A stretch of 64,000 nucleotides of DNA. It comes from Rheinheimera sp. MM224. Its GTDB lineage: Bacteria; Pseudomonadota; Gammaproteobacteria; Enterobacterales; Alteromonadaceae. The translations under genes and the position numbers were made by a program. The notes below the pieces were generated by a model that saw nothing but the letters and a program-made list of their open reading frames with translations, searched no databases and was not told the DNA's origin. The DNA lies in the NCBI RefSeq assembly GCF_947090785.1, contig NZ_OX352320.1, positions 4,515,001-4,579,000 on the forward strand. The letters are read 5' to 3'. The stretch's first letter is position 1. Every line of letters begins with the position of its first letter. Of this stretch, positions 27,747-37,878 are shown piece after piece.

Positions 27747-28281
27747 CAGCCTTTTAAAATCCTGCTGAGACAAGTTACAAAACCTGTGTAGTTTTACAAA
27801 AGGAGCATCAGCCCGCGCTATTGTTCCTTTTTTCTCTTATAATTTCAGACAATTTCACTTACTATTTCCGCGCAACTTTTCTACGCCACATTGTAATCCA
27901 AATGTAATTTCACCCTCAATTTTTGCTGTTCACACTTCCGTCTTAATTCACTTTTCCCTTATGCAAGCCATACGGAATCAGGCTTGGGTTATTTCCCGGA
28001 AAAACATAAACCCAAAACAGAAAATTACAAATAAGAACAAAGACAAAACAACAGTTAACACATTGATTTTGATCACATTTTATTAATTTGACACCTTGTA
28101 TTTTCTTGTATTTAGATGGGGTCAACTTGTATACACAAGTTAAATAAAATCCCAAAAAAGGGATGATGTACACCTATAAAAAAGAGCCGTTCAGGCCAAT
28201 CCATGGCCAGTTCTGACTCACTAAAAATAGCCGGACTGTTTGCGCTGTTCCGGTAATCCAGATCTATGTTAGGGAACTTTT
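27747..28281. other. 535-base intergenic promoter region of the secreted protease operon
   Basis: No gene was found here. The stretch is AT-rich and non-coding on both strands. It contains a possible CRP-like site ATTGA-N6-TCACA (28062-28077) and a TTGACA -35 element (28088-28093) with TTAGAT 18 bases later (28112-28117). An AACTTGT-ATAC-ACAAGTT dyad (28124-28141) falls where transcription would start. Downstream are TCCC-A6-GGGA and GGCCA/TGGCC dyads (28195-28209). The leader to the start codon would be about 155 bases. Confidence 0.55.
28088..28141 (+). promoter_or_regulatory. Putative promoter with overlapping operator dyad
   Basis: TTGACA (28088-28093), an 18-base spacer and TTAGAT (28112-28117) make a plausible sigma70 promoter. 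The inverted repeat AACTTGT/ACAAGTT at 28124-28141 has perfect 7-bp arms and sits at the expected start point, where a bound repressor would block initiation. The regulator is unknown. Confidence 0.45.
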
Positions 28282-31200
28282 ATGCGACAAATCACACCTT
28301 TTTTATTGGGTGTTGCATTCAGCGCTGTCAGCTTTGGCAGCGTGGCAGCACCACCGGAAAATTTCGACCTGAATGCCATCACCAAAAGTATTTATAAAAA
28401 ACATCAAACTACGCCTTACCAACTTGCTGCAACTGAAAACAACCCACTCCCGGTTTTCAGAGGCTACCCTTCCCAATTTGATAGCCAATTAGGCAGCAGC
28501 ACCTTTTTGTGGGTGAAAACGCCGGTTAATGCCAATCAGAGCCAGCAGAAACTATCGGCAGAGCAGCTCGCCAGACAAGTGATCCAGCAACAAGCTCTGT
28601 TAGGCGTCAGCAAAGAAAGTGCAGCACAAGCCAGACTGGTTGAATTACACGACACAGGCAAAGGCCCACTGATTGCCCGTTTTCAACAGCAATATAACGG
28701 CCTTGATGTCTATGGCCGTAGCCTGAATGTGCTGATGGACAGGCAGCTGAATACTTCGGCTATTTCCGGCTATTTTGCAAAAACCCCGACCCAACAAGCC
28801 AAAGCAAGCAGCAGCTTTGCTTTATCAGCGACAGAAGCTGTTGCCAAAGCTTTTGCTGATATGACAGGACAAAAGCTGAGTCAGAAACTGAAGCAACAAT
28901 CCGTCACAGATCAGATCCAGCGTTTTCAGACTTCAGGCCAACCACAAGGCTGGGCCTTAGTCGGTGAACCCAGCGCTAAGCCGCTGTACTACAGCCTGAA
29001 CGATAACCAGAACAGCCTGCTCGCTGCCTATTATGTTGAAGTGCTGGCCGCCAATGACGCGGAGCAACGTGGTTTTGGTTATGTGATCGATGCAAGTACA
29101 GGCCGGGTGCTGGTGCGTAAAAACCAGATTTCCGATCTGGAAGCCACCTACAGGGTTTGGGCCGACAGTACTGGCACTAAAGCCCCTTATGACAGCCCTT
29201 TAGGTAATGAGTTATTGCCAAGCACCTCACGGGATCCGTCACAAGCTCCGGCCCGGACTCCAGCCGACACTCAACTGGTCACGCTGAAACACGGCCCTAT
29301 CAGCACTCAGGATCCATGGCTGGCTGAAGGCGCTACAGAAACTGTGGGCAATAACGTTGATGCCTACCTCGATCTGGCTGGTATAGACGGTTATGACCCG
29401 GTACTGGGTGACAAAAGAGCGCCTATGACTGCAGCAGGTGTTTTTGATCACCATATAGTGGCCGATGGCAATCCAACCACAGAATCTGCCCGTTTAGGTG
29501 CCGTCGTCAATCTGTTTTATATCAATAACTGGATGCACGACGACTGGTACGACAATGGCTTTAACGAAGCCTCCCGTAATGCTCAGCGCACTAACTATGG
29601 CAGAGGCGGTTTAGAGAACGATCCTATTTTTGCTGAAGGTCAGGATGGTGGCGGTCGTAATAATGCCAATATGTACACCCCGTCTGATGGCACCAGACCA
29701 CGGATGCAAATGTACCTGTGGGATGGTCCGGTACAAGGTGAAGTTAAGGTAATTAACCCGGCAGAACTGGGGCCTTATGCCTTTGGAACAGCAGTCTATG
29801 GCCCGGAAACTTTTGCAGTGGAAGGCGACTTAATTGCAGTGGATGACGGCACTGACAATAGTCTGGACGGTTGTGAAGCTCCTTTTGCCAACGCCGCTGA
29901 TGTAGCCGGAAAACTGGTACTGATTCAACGGGGCAATTGTAATTTTGTCACCAAAACAGCCAATGCTCAAAGCTCAGGCGCTATAGGTGTAGTGATCGCC
30001 AACAATGTGGCGGGCGAGCGGCCGTTATCTCTGGCTGGCGCAGATGACAGTATTGAAATTGGCACTTTGTCTATCACTAAAGAAGCGGGTGACGAACTTC
30101 AAGCCGCGCTGACCCAAGGCCAGGTTCGCCTGAGTCTGAAGCGGGATGCCTCTACCGATTACGACGGTACTGTGGATATCGGCATAGTGGCGCACGAGTT
30201 TTTCCATTATGTCAGTAACCGTCTGGTGCATAACAGCCAGGGTCTGGTCAATTTACAAGGCGCCGCTATGGGCGAAGGCTGGAGTGACCTGGCCGCGCTG
30301 CTCATGTCAGTTCGCCCTGAAGATAAACTGGTGGCAGGCAATGACAAGTATCAGGGTCCTTATGGTATAGGTCAGTATGTATCCCACAACACCTATTTTG
30401 GTATACGCCGCGCACCTTACTCTACAGATTTCTCCGTTTACCCTATGACTTTTAAGCACATGGGCAATGGCGAGTCTCTGCCAGAGACCGCACCACTGGC
30501 TTTTGGTCAGGACGGCGCAAACAATGCTGAAGTACATGCGACAGGTGAAATCTGGACCAATATCCTGTGGGAGTTTTATGCATCTTTGCTGAATGACCCA
30601 CGCTACAGCTTTGAACAAGCCCGCGAGCGGATGCAGGATTACCTGATCGCCAGCTTAAAAATGACACCGGACGCCCCTACTTATCTGGAAGCCCGCGACG
30701 CTATTCTGGCGGTTACAGCGGCCACAGACGAAAAAGACTGGCAACTAGCGGCTAAAGCTTTTGCCAAACGAGGCATGGGTGTTGGTGCCAAAGGACCTGA
30801 CCGCTGGACTGAAACCAATGAAGGTATTGAAGAAAGTTATATAGCTCAGGCTGCTGGTTTTGATGTGGTTTCGATCAACACTGATTACGGCTATGACAAT
30901 GGTGTCGAAGGCTATTGCAGCAAAGACGGTATATTGGATGAGGCCGAAACTGCTTCAATCACTTTTACCATCCAAACCTACGGCACGGACAATCTGACTC
31001 AGCCTTTGCAGGCCCAATTGAGTTCAGACGCCGACATCAGTTTTGCCAATGAAGGAAAACTGGTAATACCTACTCAATTAGGTCCACAGCAACAACGCAC
31101 TATTACGACCAGCTTCCGACTGAATACGGCAAGTACAGGCCAGCCGGTAACCATCAACCTGAGTTTCACAGACCCAACTGATGCCAACCATACCGTGATA

Positions 31201-32295
31201 CCGGCTGGGACTATCAAACTGGACAGTTATGTCAATTTCGATCTGGCCCCCGAGCGACAAGTGGATGATCTGGAAACTCCTGCAGCCAGCCAGAATGACT
31301 GGCAAAGGGTATTAAACCCGCTGATCCCGGATTGGCAGGTGCAAAACCCGGATGGAAGCAACCACTACTGGCATGGTCCTGATTTGCCTTATGGCGCAAA
31401 AGTCAGCCTGACCACACCAGAACTGCAATTGGTTCCGGGCGAAGAATTGGCACTTAGTTTTGACCATTGGTTTAGCTTCGAATATGCAGGACAAGCAGAC
31501 GGAGTGGAATACGGTTATGACGGCGGCGTGCTGCAGGTCAGTCTGGATGGCGGCTCCTTTACCAATGTCGACCTGTTGGGCGGTAGCTTCATCGAAGGCG
31601 GTTACAACGGTGTAATGCTGGATATTTACGGTGGTATGCCCGCGTTTATCGGTAAAACTAATGAAGAAGGCCAGATGCAAAAAACTGTGCTGAGCATGGG
31701 TTCTGGCCTGACGGCTGCCACAGCGCGCTTCCGTTTCTTGTCAGTGTCTGATGGTGTAGTGGGCGATATCGGCTGGATGGTGGATAACATCAGTATCAGC
31801 GGTATCAGTAATCAGCCATTCAGCAAAGTGGTCAGCAATGCCGCTGGCTGCGATGCCAGACCAACTTATGTCAAGGCTGGTGCTGATTTTAGCGCCAAAG
31901 AAAGAGCGCAAGTGAAACTGGACAGTCAGGTGCTAGACAGAGACGGCACAGATCAACTGCAAAAACAATGGATCCAGACCGCTGGCCCACTGGTCACGCT
32001 AAGCAGCACCACCAGTCTGACACCTGAATTTACCGCACCTTCAGTCGACAGCACCACAGTGCTGCAATTTAAATTGCAGGTCAGTGATGGAGTCTTGACT
32101 GTGGATGACAGTGTGCAGGTCAGCATTGAACCCGTCGCTGAAACTCCGCCTCCACCGCCACCTGCTGCTGATGTGAAAAAAAGCAGTGGTTCAGGTAGCC
32201 CATTCAGTCTGGCGGCTGCATTAGTACTGCTGGCATTGCGCCGCAGCAGAATAGTTTTAGCCTCTTTGTTAAAAACTCCAAAAGGAGTCAAATAA
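28282..32295 (+). CDS. Secreted M36-family metallopeptidase with PA domain and C-terminal sorting tail
   Basis: 1337-residue fungalysin-like zinc protease. Signal peptide 1-22; FTP/PepSY-type propeptide about 60-280; catalytic domain about 330-880 with H638-E-F-F-H642 and the third zinc ligand Glu665 in GEGWSD. A PA domain is inserted around 495-620 (with APFANAADVAGKLVLIQRGNC). Beta-sandwich domains and a PKD-like region follow, then a Pro-rich linker (PPPPPPAAD), SSGSGS, a hydrophobic helix and LRRSR, resembling GlyGly-CTERM, although 15 further residues follow the basic cluster. Its stop overlaps the start of the S8-Kelch gene (TAATG), with AAGGAG upstream, so the two are coupled. It probably digests external protein. 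Confidence 0.93.
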   Translation: MRQITPFLLGVAFSAVSFGSVAAPPENFDLNAITKSIYKKHQTTPYQLAATENNPLPVFRGYPSQFDSQLGSSTFLWVKTPVNANQSQQKLSAEQLARQVIQQQALLGVSKESAAQARLVELHDTGKGPLIARFQQQYNGLDVYGRSLNVLMDRQLNTSAISGYFAKTPTQQAKASSSFALSATEAVAKAFADMTGQKLSQKLKQQSVTDQIQRFQTSGQPQGWALVGEPSAKPLYYSLNDNQNSLLAAYYVEVLAANDAEQRGFGYVIDASTGRVLVRKNQISDLEATYRVWADSTGTKAPYDSPLGNELLPSTSRDPSQAPARTPADTQLVTLKHGPISTQDPWLAEGATETVGNNVDAYLDLAGIDGYDPVLGDKRAPMTAAGVFDHHIVADGNPTTESARLGAVVNLFYINNWMHDDWYDNGFNEASRNAQRTNYGRGGLENDPIFAEGQDGGGRNNANMYTPSDGTRPRMQMYLWDGPVQGEVKVINPAELGPYAFGTAVYGPETFAVEGDLIAVDDGTDNSLDGCEAPFANAADVAGKLVLIQRGNCNFVTKTANAQSSGAIGVVIANNVAGERPLSLAGADDSIEIGTLSITKEAGDELQAALTQGQVRLSLKRDASTDYDGTVDIGIVAHEFFHYVSNRLVHNSQGLVNLQGAAMGEGWSDLAALLMSVRPEDKLVAGNDKYQGPYGIGQYVSHNTYFGIRRAPYSTDFSVYPMTFKHMGNGESLPETAPLAFGQDGANNAEVHATGEIWTNILWEFYASLLNDPRYSFEQARERMQDYLIASLKMTPDAPTYLEARDAILAVTAATDEKDWQLAAKAFAKRGMGVGAKGPDRWTETNEGIEESYIAQAAGFDVVSINTDYGYDNGVEGYCSKDGILDEAETASITFTIQTYGTDNLTQPLQAQLSSDADISFANEGKLVIPTQLGPQQQRTITTSFRLNTASTGQPVTINLSFTDPTDANHTVIPAGTIKLDSYVNFDLAPERQVDDLETPAASQNDWQRVLNPLIPDWQVQNPDGSNHYWHGPDLPYGAKVSLTTPELQLVPGEELALSFDHWFSFEYAGQADGVEYGYDGGVLQVSLDGGSFTNVDLLGGSFIEGGYNGVMLDIYGGMPAFIGKTNEEGQMQKTVLSMGSGLTAATARFRFLSVSDGVVGDIGWMVDNISISGISNQPFSKVVSNAAGCDARPTYVKAGADFSAKERAQVKLDSQVLDRDGTDQLQKQWIQTAGPLVTLSSTTSLTPEFTAPSVDSTTVLQFKLQVSDGVLTVDDSVQVSIEPVAETPPPPPPAADVKKSSGSGSPFSLAAALVLLALRRSRIVLASLLKTPKGVK

Positions 32296-35200
32296 TGATT
32301 CGATTTACCCCAGCCCGCAGCACCATTTTTGCATTAAGTGCATTGGCGTCCGCTATGGCATCACAAGTTCTGGCGTCTGATGCTCCGGTATTACTGCAAC
32401 GCCCTGAACTACGTAAAGAACAACTGGCACCTGTTGGCGTTATTGTGAAGTTTAAAACCAATCATCAGGTCACAGCTTTTCACTCTGGTACCACCCAAAA
32501 ACAACACAGCAGAGAGGTCCCTCAAGTCTCTGCTGAAATGCAGGCCCTGTTGGATGCAGCCGGAGCCATTATCACTGCCAGCTACCCTCTGTCAGGTTTA
32601 GTGGTCGTTAAATCAGAACGCCCTGTCAGTCAGGTTATTGATGCACTGCAGCGTTCCGGTGAAGTTGTGTACGCCGTGCCTGATTATCAGCGTCAAATGC
32701 AAAGCACTTTCCCCAACGACGAGTTCTTTTCCTGGCAATGGGGCCTGCATGATGTTGCCCAGTATCAGCCGTTGGTACGACTCTTTGGTTTGGGTGACCG
32801 CGATATTAACGCCCCTGAAGCCTGGGATATCCGGACAGATGCATCCAATGTACTGGTGGCCGTACTGGATAGCGGTATTGATTACAGTAACGAGCGAGAT
32901 CTGAGCGACAACATGTGGCGTAATCCGGGAGAAATTCCGGATAACTGGGAAGATGATGACAATAACGGTTATGTCGATGATATCTACGGTATAGCTCCGA
33001 TAGATTTCTCCAGTGACCCGGCGGACACCAGCAGTCACGGTACTTTAGTGGCGGGTATTATAGGAGCCAAAGGTAACAACACCAACTACGGTGCTGGTGT
33101 GGCATGGAATACGCAACTTATGGCCCTGAAAGTGGTTGGCGGGCGCTTTAACACCACTTCAGATTCCGCCATTATTGAAGCCATTGAATACCTGGTTCAG
33201 ACCAAAACCCGCCTTGCACTGCCCAGAGTGATTCTGAATATCAGTATTGGTGGTTTTGAATACAGCGAAGCCGTACATCAGGCCCTGGCTTCAGCCTCAG
33301 AAGCCGGTATTCTGATTGTTGCAGCGGCAGGGAACAATGATCTGGATAACGGCCATGTGACTTTTTACCCGGCAACAGACAGCAGTGACAATCTGATTTC
33401 AGTAGGTGCTGCAGCTACCAGCTATCTGGGCAAAGAACAGTTCAGCAACTACGGCTGCTCTGCAGTGGATCTGATGGCGCCTGGCGAGTGGATCCTCGGT
33501 CCTATTGTGGGTAGCGGAGTGGCTATAGATAGAGGAACTTCGTACTCTGCAGCTTTAACTTCTGGTGTAGCTGCTCTGGTATGGGCAGAACATCCGGACT
33601 GGGACTGGAGTCAGGTAAAAAGTACACTGATGAACAGCAGCCTGCCATCAGCCGATATGCAAGGCTTATCCATCTCTGAAGGCATACTCAGAGCAGATAA
33701 AGCGCTGAGCTATCAGGGAACTACGCCTTCGGTCTGGCACGTCACACCATCACTGATCCGCCCGGGTTCTGAGCTGGCTATTCAAGGCCGTACTTTTGGT
33801 GTTATCAAAGGTGAGGTCATAGCCTTAGTGAACGGGCAAGAAGTACCCCTGGTGGTGTCTGAATGGGCCGATCAGCAAATCAAAGTGCAATTGCCTGAAC
33901 AATTCCCTTATGGCTTAGCGTCCGTCAAGGTCAAAGCCAGCAACAGCCAGTGGTCGGGTCAAAGCTGCATGCATGTTTCTGATTCAGTTGAACAAGCCGG
34001 CTCTTTAGCCACGCCCCGAGCTGAAGCTGTCACAGTGCAACTGGATGACAAAGCCTGGATTATCGGCGGCAGGACGCCTTTTGGCGCAACAGCCACAGTG
34101 GAACAGTTTGATCTGAAAACAGCCCAATCAACCAGTGATACCAGCTGGATGATGCCCATCCCAACCAGAGCAGCTTCTGCTGCCGCACTGAACGGGAAAA
34201 TTTATGTCGTAGGTGGTATGGACGATAAAAAAGCACCACTGGCTGATCTGCAGGTGTTTGATCCAAAAGCTGGTAGTTGGAGCAAAGCCAAAGCCATGCC
34301 TGAAGCTTTGGCGTACAGCAGTGCTGTGGTGCTGAACGACAAGTTGTATGTGTTTGGTGGTTTAAAACAAACCCAGTTTGATCCTGAAGCTGGTGATTAC
34401 ACCCAAACAGCCTACCGTTATGACCCTACGACAAACATTTGGTCCAGTCTCGCTCCTATGCCACAAGCCTTCTGGGGCGGCGCAGCCACCTTAGCACCAA
34501 ACGGAGAAAGCATAATTGTATCAGGTGGTTATGGTGCTGCAGGACTGTTAAAACAGGTGCAGCTGTATAACCCACGAGCCAATAGCTGGAGTGAGTTACC
34601 CTCAATGCTCAAAGGCAGAGCCCGCCATAGCATGATCACCTATAACGATGTGGTTTATGCACTTAATGGTGCCGGCGAAAAACTGCTGGGCAATAAAGAC
34701 GGAGAATACTTGCTGGATGGCGGCTGGCGCCAGGCCACCGAAGCATCTATAGGACTGGCAGGCGTGTCTGCTATTGCCTACCAGGATAAAGGCTATATTT
34801 TTGGTGGAGAAACTTTTGTGAGTTATGGTGGTTTATACGAATATATACCTTCCCAACAGATTTTAAGTTTTGATCTGGCGGACAGACCTGTACAACAACC
34901 CACACCTCTGCCAGTACCACAACCAGAGGCCAATAACAGCCATAGTGGTTCAGCAGGTTTGTTCAGCTTGTCTTTATTAACACTAGCTATGGTTCGTCGA
35001 CGTAAAACCAGTCTGGCTGCAGCTTTAGGTTTAATGGCGTCAGCTATGCCTGTATTGGCGGAACCTGCAAACACTACGCAACCTTCCCCTCTGGCGCGTC
35101 ACAGCAGCGCAGAGCAGAGCGGCGCTTTGATTGTTAAGTTTAAACAAAACCAGCATGCAGCCTTAAGTAAGGCGACTTCAGCCACACTATCAACCGAAAG

Positions 35201-37715
35201 CCGCTCCACACTGAGTAGTATTAAAGCTAAAGTCAGTCAAAGTTATGCTCACTCGGGTATGGTGCGGATCACCACCTCAGTGCCACAGGCGCAAGCCATC
35301 GAAGAGTTAATACGTAGTGGTCAGGTAGAATTTGTTGTGCCTGACTATCAACGCAAACCGTTCAGCACAGCCTCTAACGATACTAACCTCACAGCTCAAT
35401 GGGGCCTGGACAATACAGGACAGGTCATCAATGGTGATTATGGTTTGATTGACCAGGATATCAATGCGCCAGAAGGCTGGTCTGTCGCCACCAACGCCAA
35501 CAATGTCATAGTGGCGGTGTTGGATGATGGTATCGACTTAGGCCATGAGGATTTAGCCGATAATATCTGGACTAACCCGACTGAAATACCGGGCAATGAT
35601 CTGGATGACGATAAAAACGGCTACGTAGATGATGTCTACGGTATAGATACCTTTGCCGGACACGGACTGGAATATTACGACGACAACACCGGATATCATG
35701 GCACCTCGGTTGCTGGTGTGATTGCCGCCAAAGGCAATAACGGTAAAGGTATAGCGGGCGTAAGCTGGTCCACTCAGCTGATGAATCTGCGCGCTATGGA
35801 CAGTATCTTTTTAGGCAGGGATTCCAATTATGTCGAAGCCATTGAGTACCTGATTGAGACCAAGCAACGGCTGCAACTGCCCAGAGTAATACTGAATGCC
35901 AGCTGGGGCGGACATCAATACAGTCCGGCTTTACTGGCGGCTTTTCAGGCAGCTGAGCAAGCGGGCATCCTCATAGTGGCTGCAGCTGGTAATTATAGCC
36001 AGGACAATGATAAAAGCCCTATGTACCCGGCATCCTTCCAGTTAGACAGTATGGTTTCTGCAACGGGTTTAGCATCAGATGCTGAAGGTGTGAGTTTTGG
36101 CAGTAGCTTTGGTTGCTCCTCAGTGGATATTGCTGCACCTTCTGAGGCCATATTAACCACCACTGCCCGTAACTTATTGTCTGAGTTTAAAGGCTATGGC
36201 TATTCGTATGGCACCTCTGTATCGGCAGCCTTTATCTCAGGTGCAGCGGCTTTGGTGTGGGAAAACAATCCTTATGCCACGGCTTTGGATGTAAAAGCTG
36301 CTTTGTTAGCTGGCAGCCAGAAACAGTCTGGGCTTGAGCAAAAATCTGTGTCTGAAGCCATGTTAAAGCTGGATTTGGCCTTAGCAGTACCTCAAGGTCA
36401 ATCCGCTTTATGGCATGCATCTCCTACAGCTGCAGGACCTGGACAAGAGGTAGCAGTCCGTGGTCATAAGCTGGGATCCACCGCAGGCAAACTTGTATTA
36501 CAACAAGGTGATAAAGCAACTGAGCTGGTGGTAAAAAGTTGGTCTGACACTGAAATTGTTGCCACTGTGCCTGCAACTGTCGACTACGGCAGCGGTCATT
36601 TAGTAGCTAAACCTGCTGCAGGCCCGGTCAGTAATACCGCTTGTTTTGCTGTAGCGCAACGGCCAGTGCAAATTGCAGAAATGGCAGTGCCGCGCGCTGA
36701 TACAGCCTATGCCCAAATTGGCGATGATCTATGGGTGTTAGGTGGAACTACTTACTACGGCCCTACAGCTCAGGTGGAAAAATTTAACCTGAGCAGTAAA
36801 AAATCAGTGACGGATTCAGCCTGGATGGCACCTGAAGCTCTGACTTATGCTGAGGCTGTAGTGCTGGGTAAAAAAATCTATATGCTGGGTGGTTTTGATC
36901 AGGATCACCAGATATCCGATAAGGTCTACAGCTTTGATACTGACACTAAAACCTGGCAACTGGTGACTCAGCTGCCGTCGGGATTGATGCTGGCATCAGC
37001 TGCTGTGGTGCAGGGGAAAATTTACGTGATAGGAGGTAATCAGCGGGTGTTTCCACCAGAGCTGATGGAAGATATTTCCTCCGCTGTGCATATTTACGAC
37101 CCTGTTGCAGATCTGTGGTCTGAAGGCCCTGCTTTACCTGTGCCTGTAGCCAATGCGGGTATCAGCGTGGATGAAACAGCAGGTACTATCACAGTGCTGG
37201 GCGGTTATGTGATGACCTATGACTATGACTCTTTCCCTGCCAGCGCAACTGTGCAGCAGTTGAATACAAAAACAGCGGAATGGTCAGAGTTACCTGCGAT
37301 GTTAAACCCACGCCATGGTATGGGTGTGCTCAAACATAAAGGTGAAATCTACAGCCTGTTTGGTGTAGGTGATCCGGAACTGGGCAACTGGGCTAACGGC
37401 GAACGCCTGGTGAATGGCAGCTGGCAGCTGTTTTTCTCTGGCTCGCGGCATTTGTCTATGCCAGCCGTTGCCAGCAACAGCCATTCGGGTTTTGTCTTAG
37501 GTGGTTATGACAATGTCTATACTGCCAATTCACAAATCTGGCAGTTTGCTTTACCAGGAGCTGTGGCCGAAACGCCACCTGTCAGCACTCCACCAAAACC
37601 ACAGCAGCCACAACCTGTGGCGACAACAGGCAGTAGTGGCAGTCTGGCCTCTTCCTACCTGCTGTTTCTGGTGTTGCTGGCTGGTTTCAGAGGATGGACA
37701 GGCCGTAAATCGTAA
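32295..37715 (+). CDS. Tandem double S8 subtilisin-IPT-Kelch protein (two proteases in one frame)
   Basis: 1806-residue secreted protein made of two homologous halves. Each has an inhibitor-like propeptide, an S8 domain, an IPT/TIG domain (VWHVTPS and LWHASPT) and about six Kelch blades (such as KIYVVGGM and KIYMLGGF). Both catalytic triads are intact: Asp192-His248-Ser416 and Asp1077-His1135-Ser1308. Signal peptide 1-27. Half one ends with NSHSGSAG, a hydrophobic helix and MVRRRK (M899-K904), like a GlyGly-CTERM tail. This merges into a second signal-peptide-like stretch (899-922, ending PVLA). A similar tail ends half two (TTGSSGS, helix, GRKS). It looks like two tandem genes fused by loss of the stop between them. 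No good ribosome-binding site precedes the internal ATG at 34989. Confidence 0.93.
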   Translation: MIRFTPARSTIFALSALASAMASQVLASDAPVLLQRPELRKEQLAPVGVIVKFKTNHQVTAFHSGTTQKQHSREVPQVSAEMQALLDAAGAIITASYPLSGLVVVKSERPVSQVIDALQRSGEVVYAVPDYQRQMQSTFPNDEFFSWQWGLHDVAQYQPLVRLFGLGDRDINAPEAWDIRTDASNVLVAVLDSGIDYSNERDLSDNMWRNPGEIPDNWEDDDNNGYVDDIYGIAPIDFSSDPADTSSHGTLVAGIIGAKGNNTNYGAGVAWNTQLMALKVVGGRFNTTSDSAIIEAIEYLVQTKTRLALPRVILNISIGGFEYSEAVHQALASASEAGILIVAAAGNNDLDNGHVTFYPATDSSDNLISVGAAATSYLGKEQFSNYGCSAVDLMAPGEWILGPIVGSGVAIDRGTSYSAALTSGVAALVWAEHPDWDWSQVKSTLMNSSLPSADMQGLSISEGILRADKALSYQGTTPSVWHVTPSLIRPGSELAIQGRTFGVIKGEVIALVNGQEVPLVVSEWADQQIKVQLPEQFPYGLASVKVKASNSQWSGQSCMHVSDSVEQAGSLATPRAEAVTVQLDDKAWIIGGRTPFGATATVEQFDLKTAQSTSDTSWMMPIPTRAASAAALNGKIYVVGGMDDKKAPLADLQVFDPKAGSWSKAKAMPEALAYSSAVVLNDKLYVFGGLKQTQFDPEAGDYTQTAYRYDPTTNIWSSLAPMPQAFWGGAATLAPNGESIIVSGGYGAAGLLKQVQLYNPRANSWSELPSMLKGRARHSMITYNDVVYALNGAGEKLLGNKDGEYLLDGGWRQATEASIGLAGVSAIAYQDKGYIFGGETFVSYGGLYEYIPSQQILSFDLADRPVQQPTPLPVPQPEANNSHSGSAGLFSLSLLTLAMVRRRKTSLAAALGLMASAMPVLAEPANTTQPSPLARHSSAEQSGALIVKFKQNQHAALSKATSATLSTESRSTLSSIKAKVSQSYAHSGMVRITTSVPQAQAIEELIRSGQVEFVVPDYQRKPFSTASNDTNLTAQWGLDNTGQVINGDYGLIDQDINAPEGWSVATNANNVIVAVLDDGIDLGHEDLADNIWTNPTEIPGNDLDDDKNGYVDDVYGIDTFAGHGLEYYDDNTGYHGTSVAGVIAAKGNNGKGIAGVSWSTQLMNLRAMDSIFLGRDSNYVEAIEYLIETKQRLQLPRVILNASWGGHQYSPALLAAFQAAEQAGILIVAAAGNYSQDNDKSPMYPASFQLDSMVSATGLASDAEGVSFGSSFGCSSVDIAAPSEAILTTTARNLLSEFKGYGYSYGTSVSAAFISGAAALVWENNPYATALDVKAALLAGSQKQSGLEQKSVSEAMLKLDLALAVPQGQSALWHASPTAAGPGQEVAVRGHKLGSTAGKLVLQQGDKATELVVKSWSDTEIVATVPATVDYGSGHLVAKPAAGPVSNTACFAVAQRPVQIAEMAVPRADTAYAQIGDDLWVLGGTTYYGPTAQVEKFNLSSKKSVTDSAWMAPEALTYAEAVVLGKKIYMLGGFDQDHQISDKVYSFDTDTKTWQLVTQLPSGLMLASAAVVQGKIYVIGGNQRVFPPELMEDISSAVHIYDPVADLWSEGPALPVPVANAGISVDETAGTITVLGGYVMTYDYDSFPASATVQQLNTKTAEWSELPAMLNPRHGMGVLKHKGEIYSLFGVGDPELGNWANGERLVNGSWQLFFSGSRHLSMPAVASNSHSGFVLGGYDNVYTANSQIWQFALPGAVAETPPVSTPPKPQQPQPVATTGSSGSLASSYLLFLVLLAGFRGWTGRKS

Positions 37716-37723
37716 CTAATAAC

Positions 37724-37762
37724 AGCCGCCTGAGTTCTGCCCAGGCGGCTATTTATCTTTCT
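37724..37762 (+). terminator. Rho-independent terminator of the protease operon
   Basis: AGCCGCCTG (37724-37732) pairs with CAGGCGGCT (37742-37750), a 9-bp GC-rich stem, followed by ATTTATCTTT. It lies 8 bases after the stop of the double protease. Confidence 0.85.
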
Positions 37763-37878
37763 CCACATTTATTTCTGCTAAAAATAGTTTCATCCCCTGT
37801 CGATTTTGTCTTGCCTGAACCGACTAATCAACGAAGTATAAGAAATAGCTTATCAGTCATCACCAACAGGAGGGCTTT

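Noticed and set aside
32295..37715. Double protease as an assembly error
   Set aside because: The two halves differ clearly in sequence, so a collapsed or duplicated assembly is unlikely; only a missed stop at the seam remains to be excluded by resequencing.
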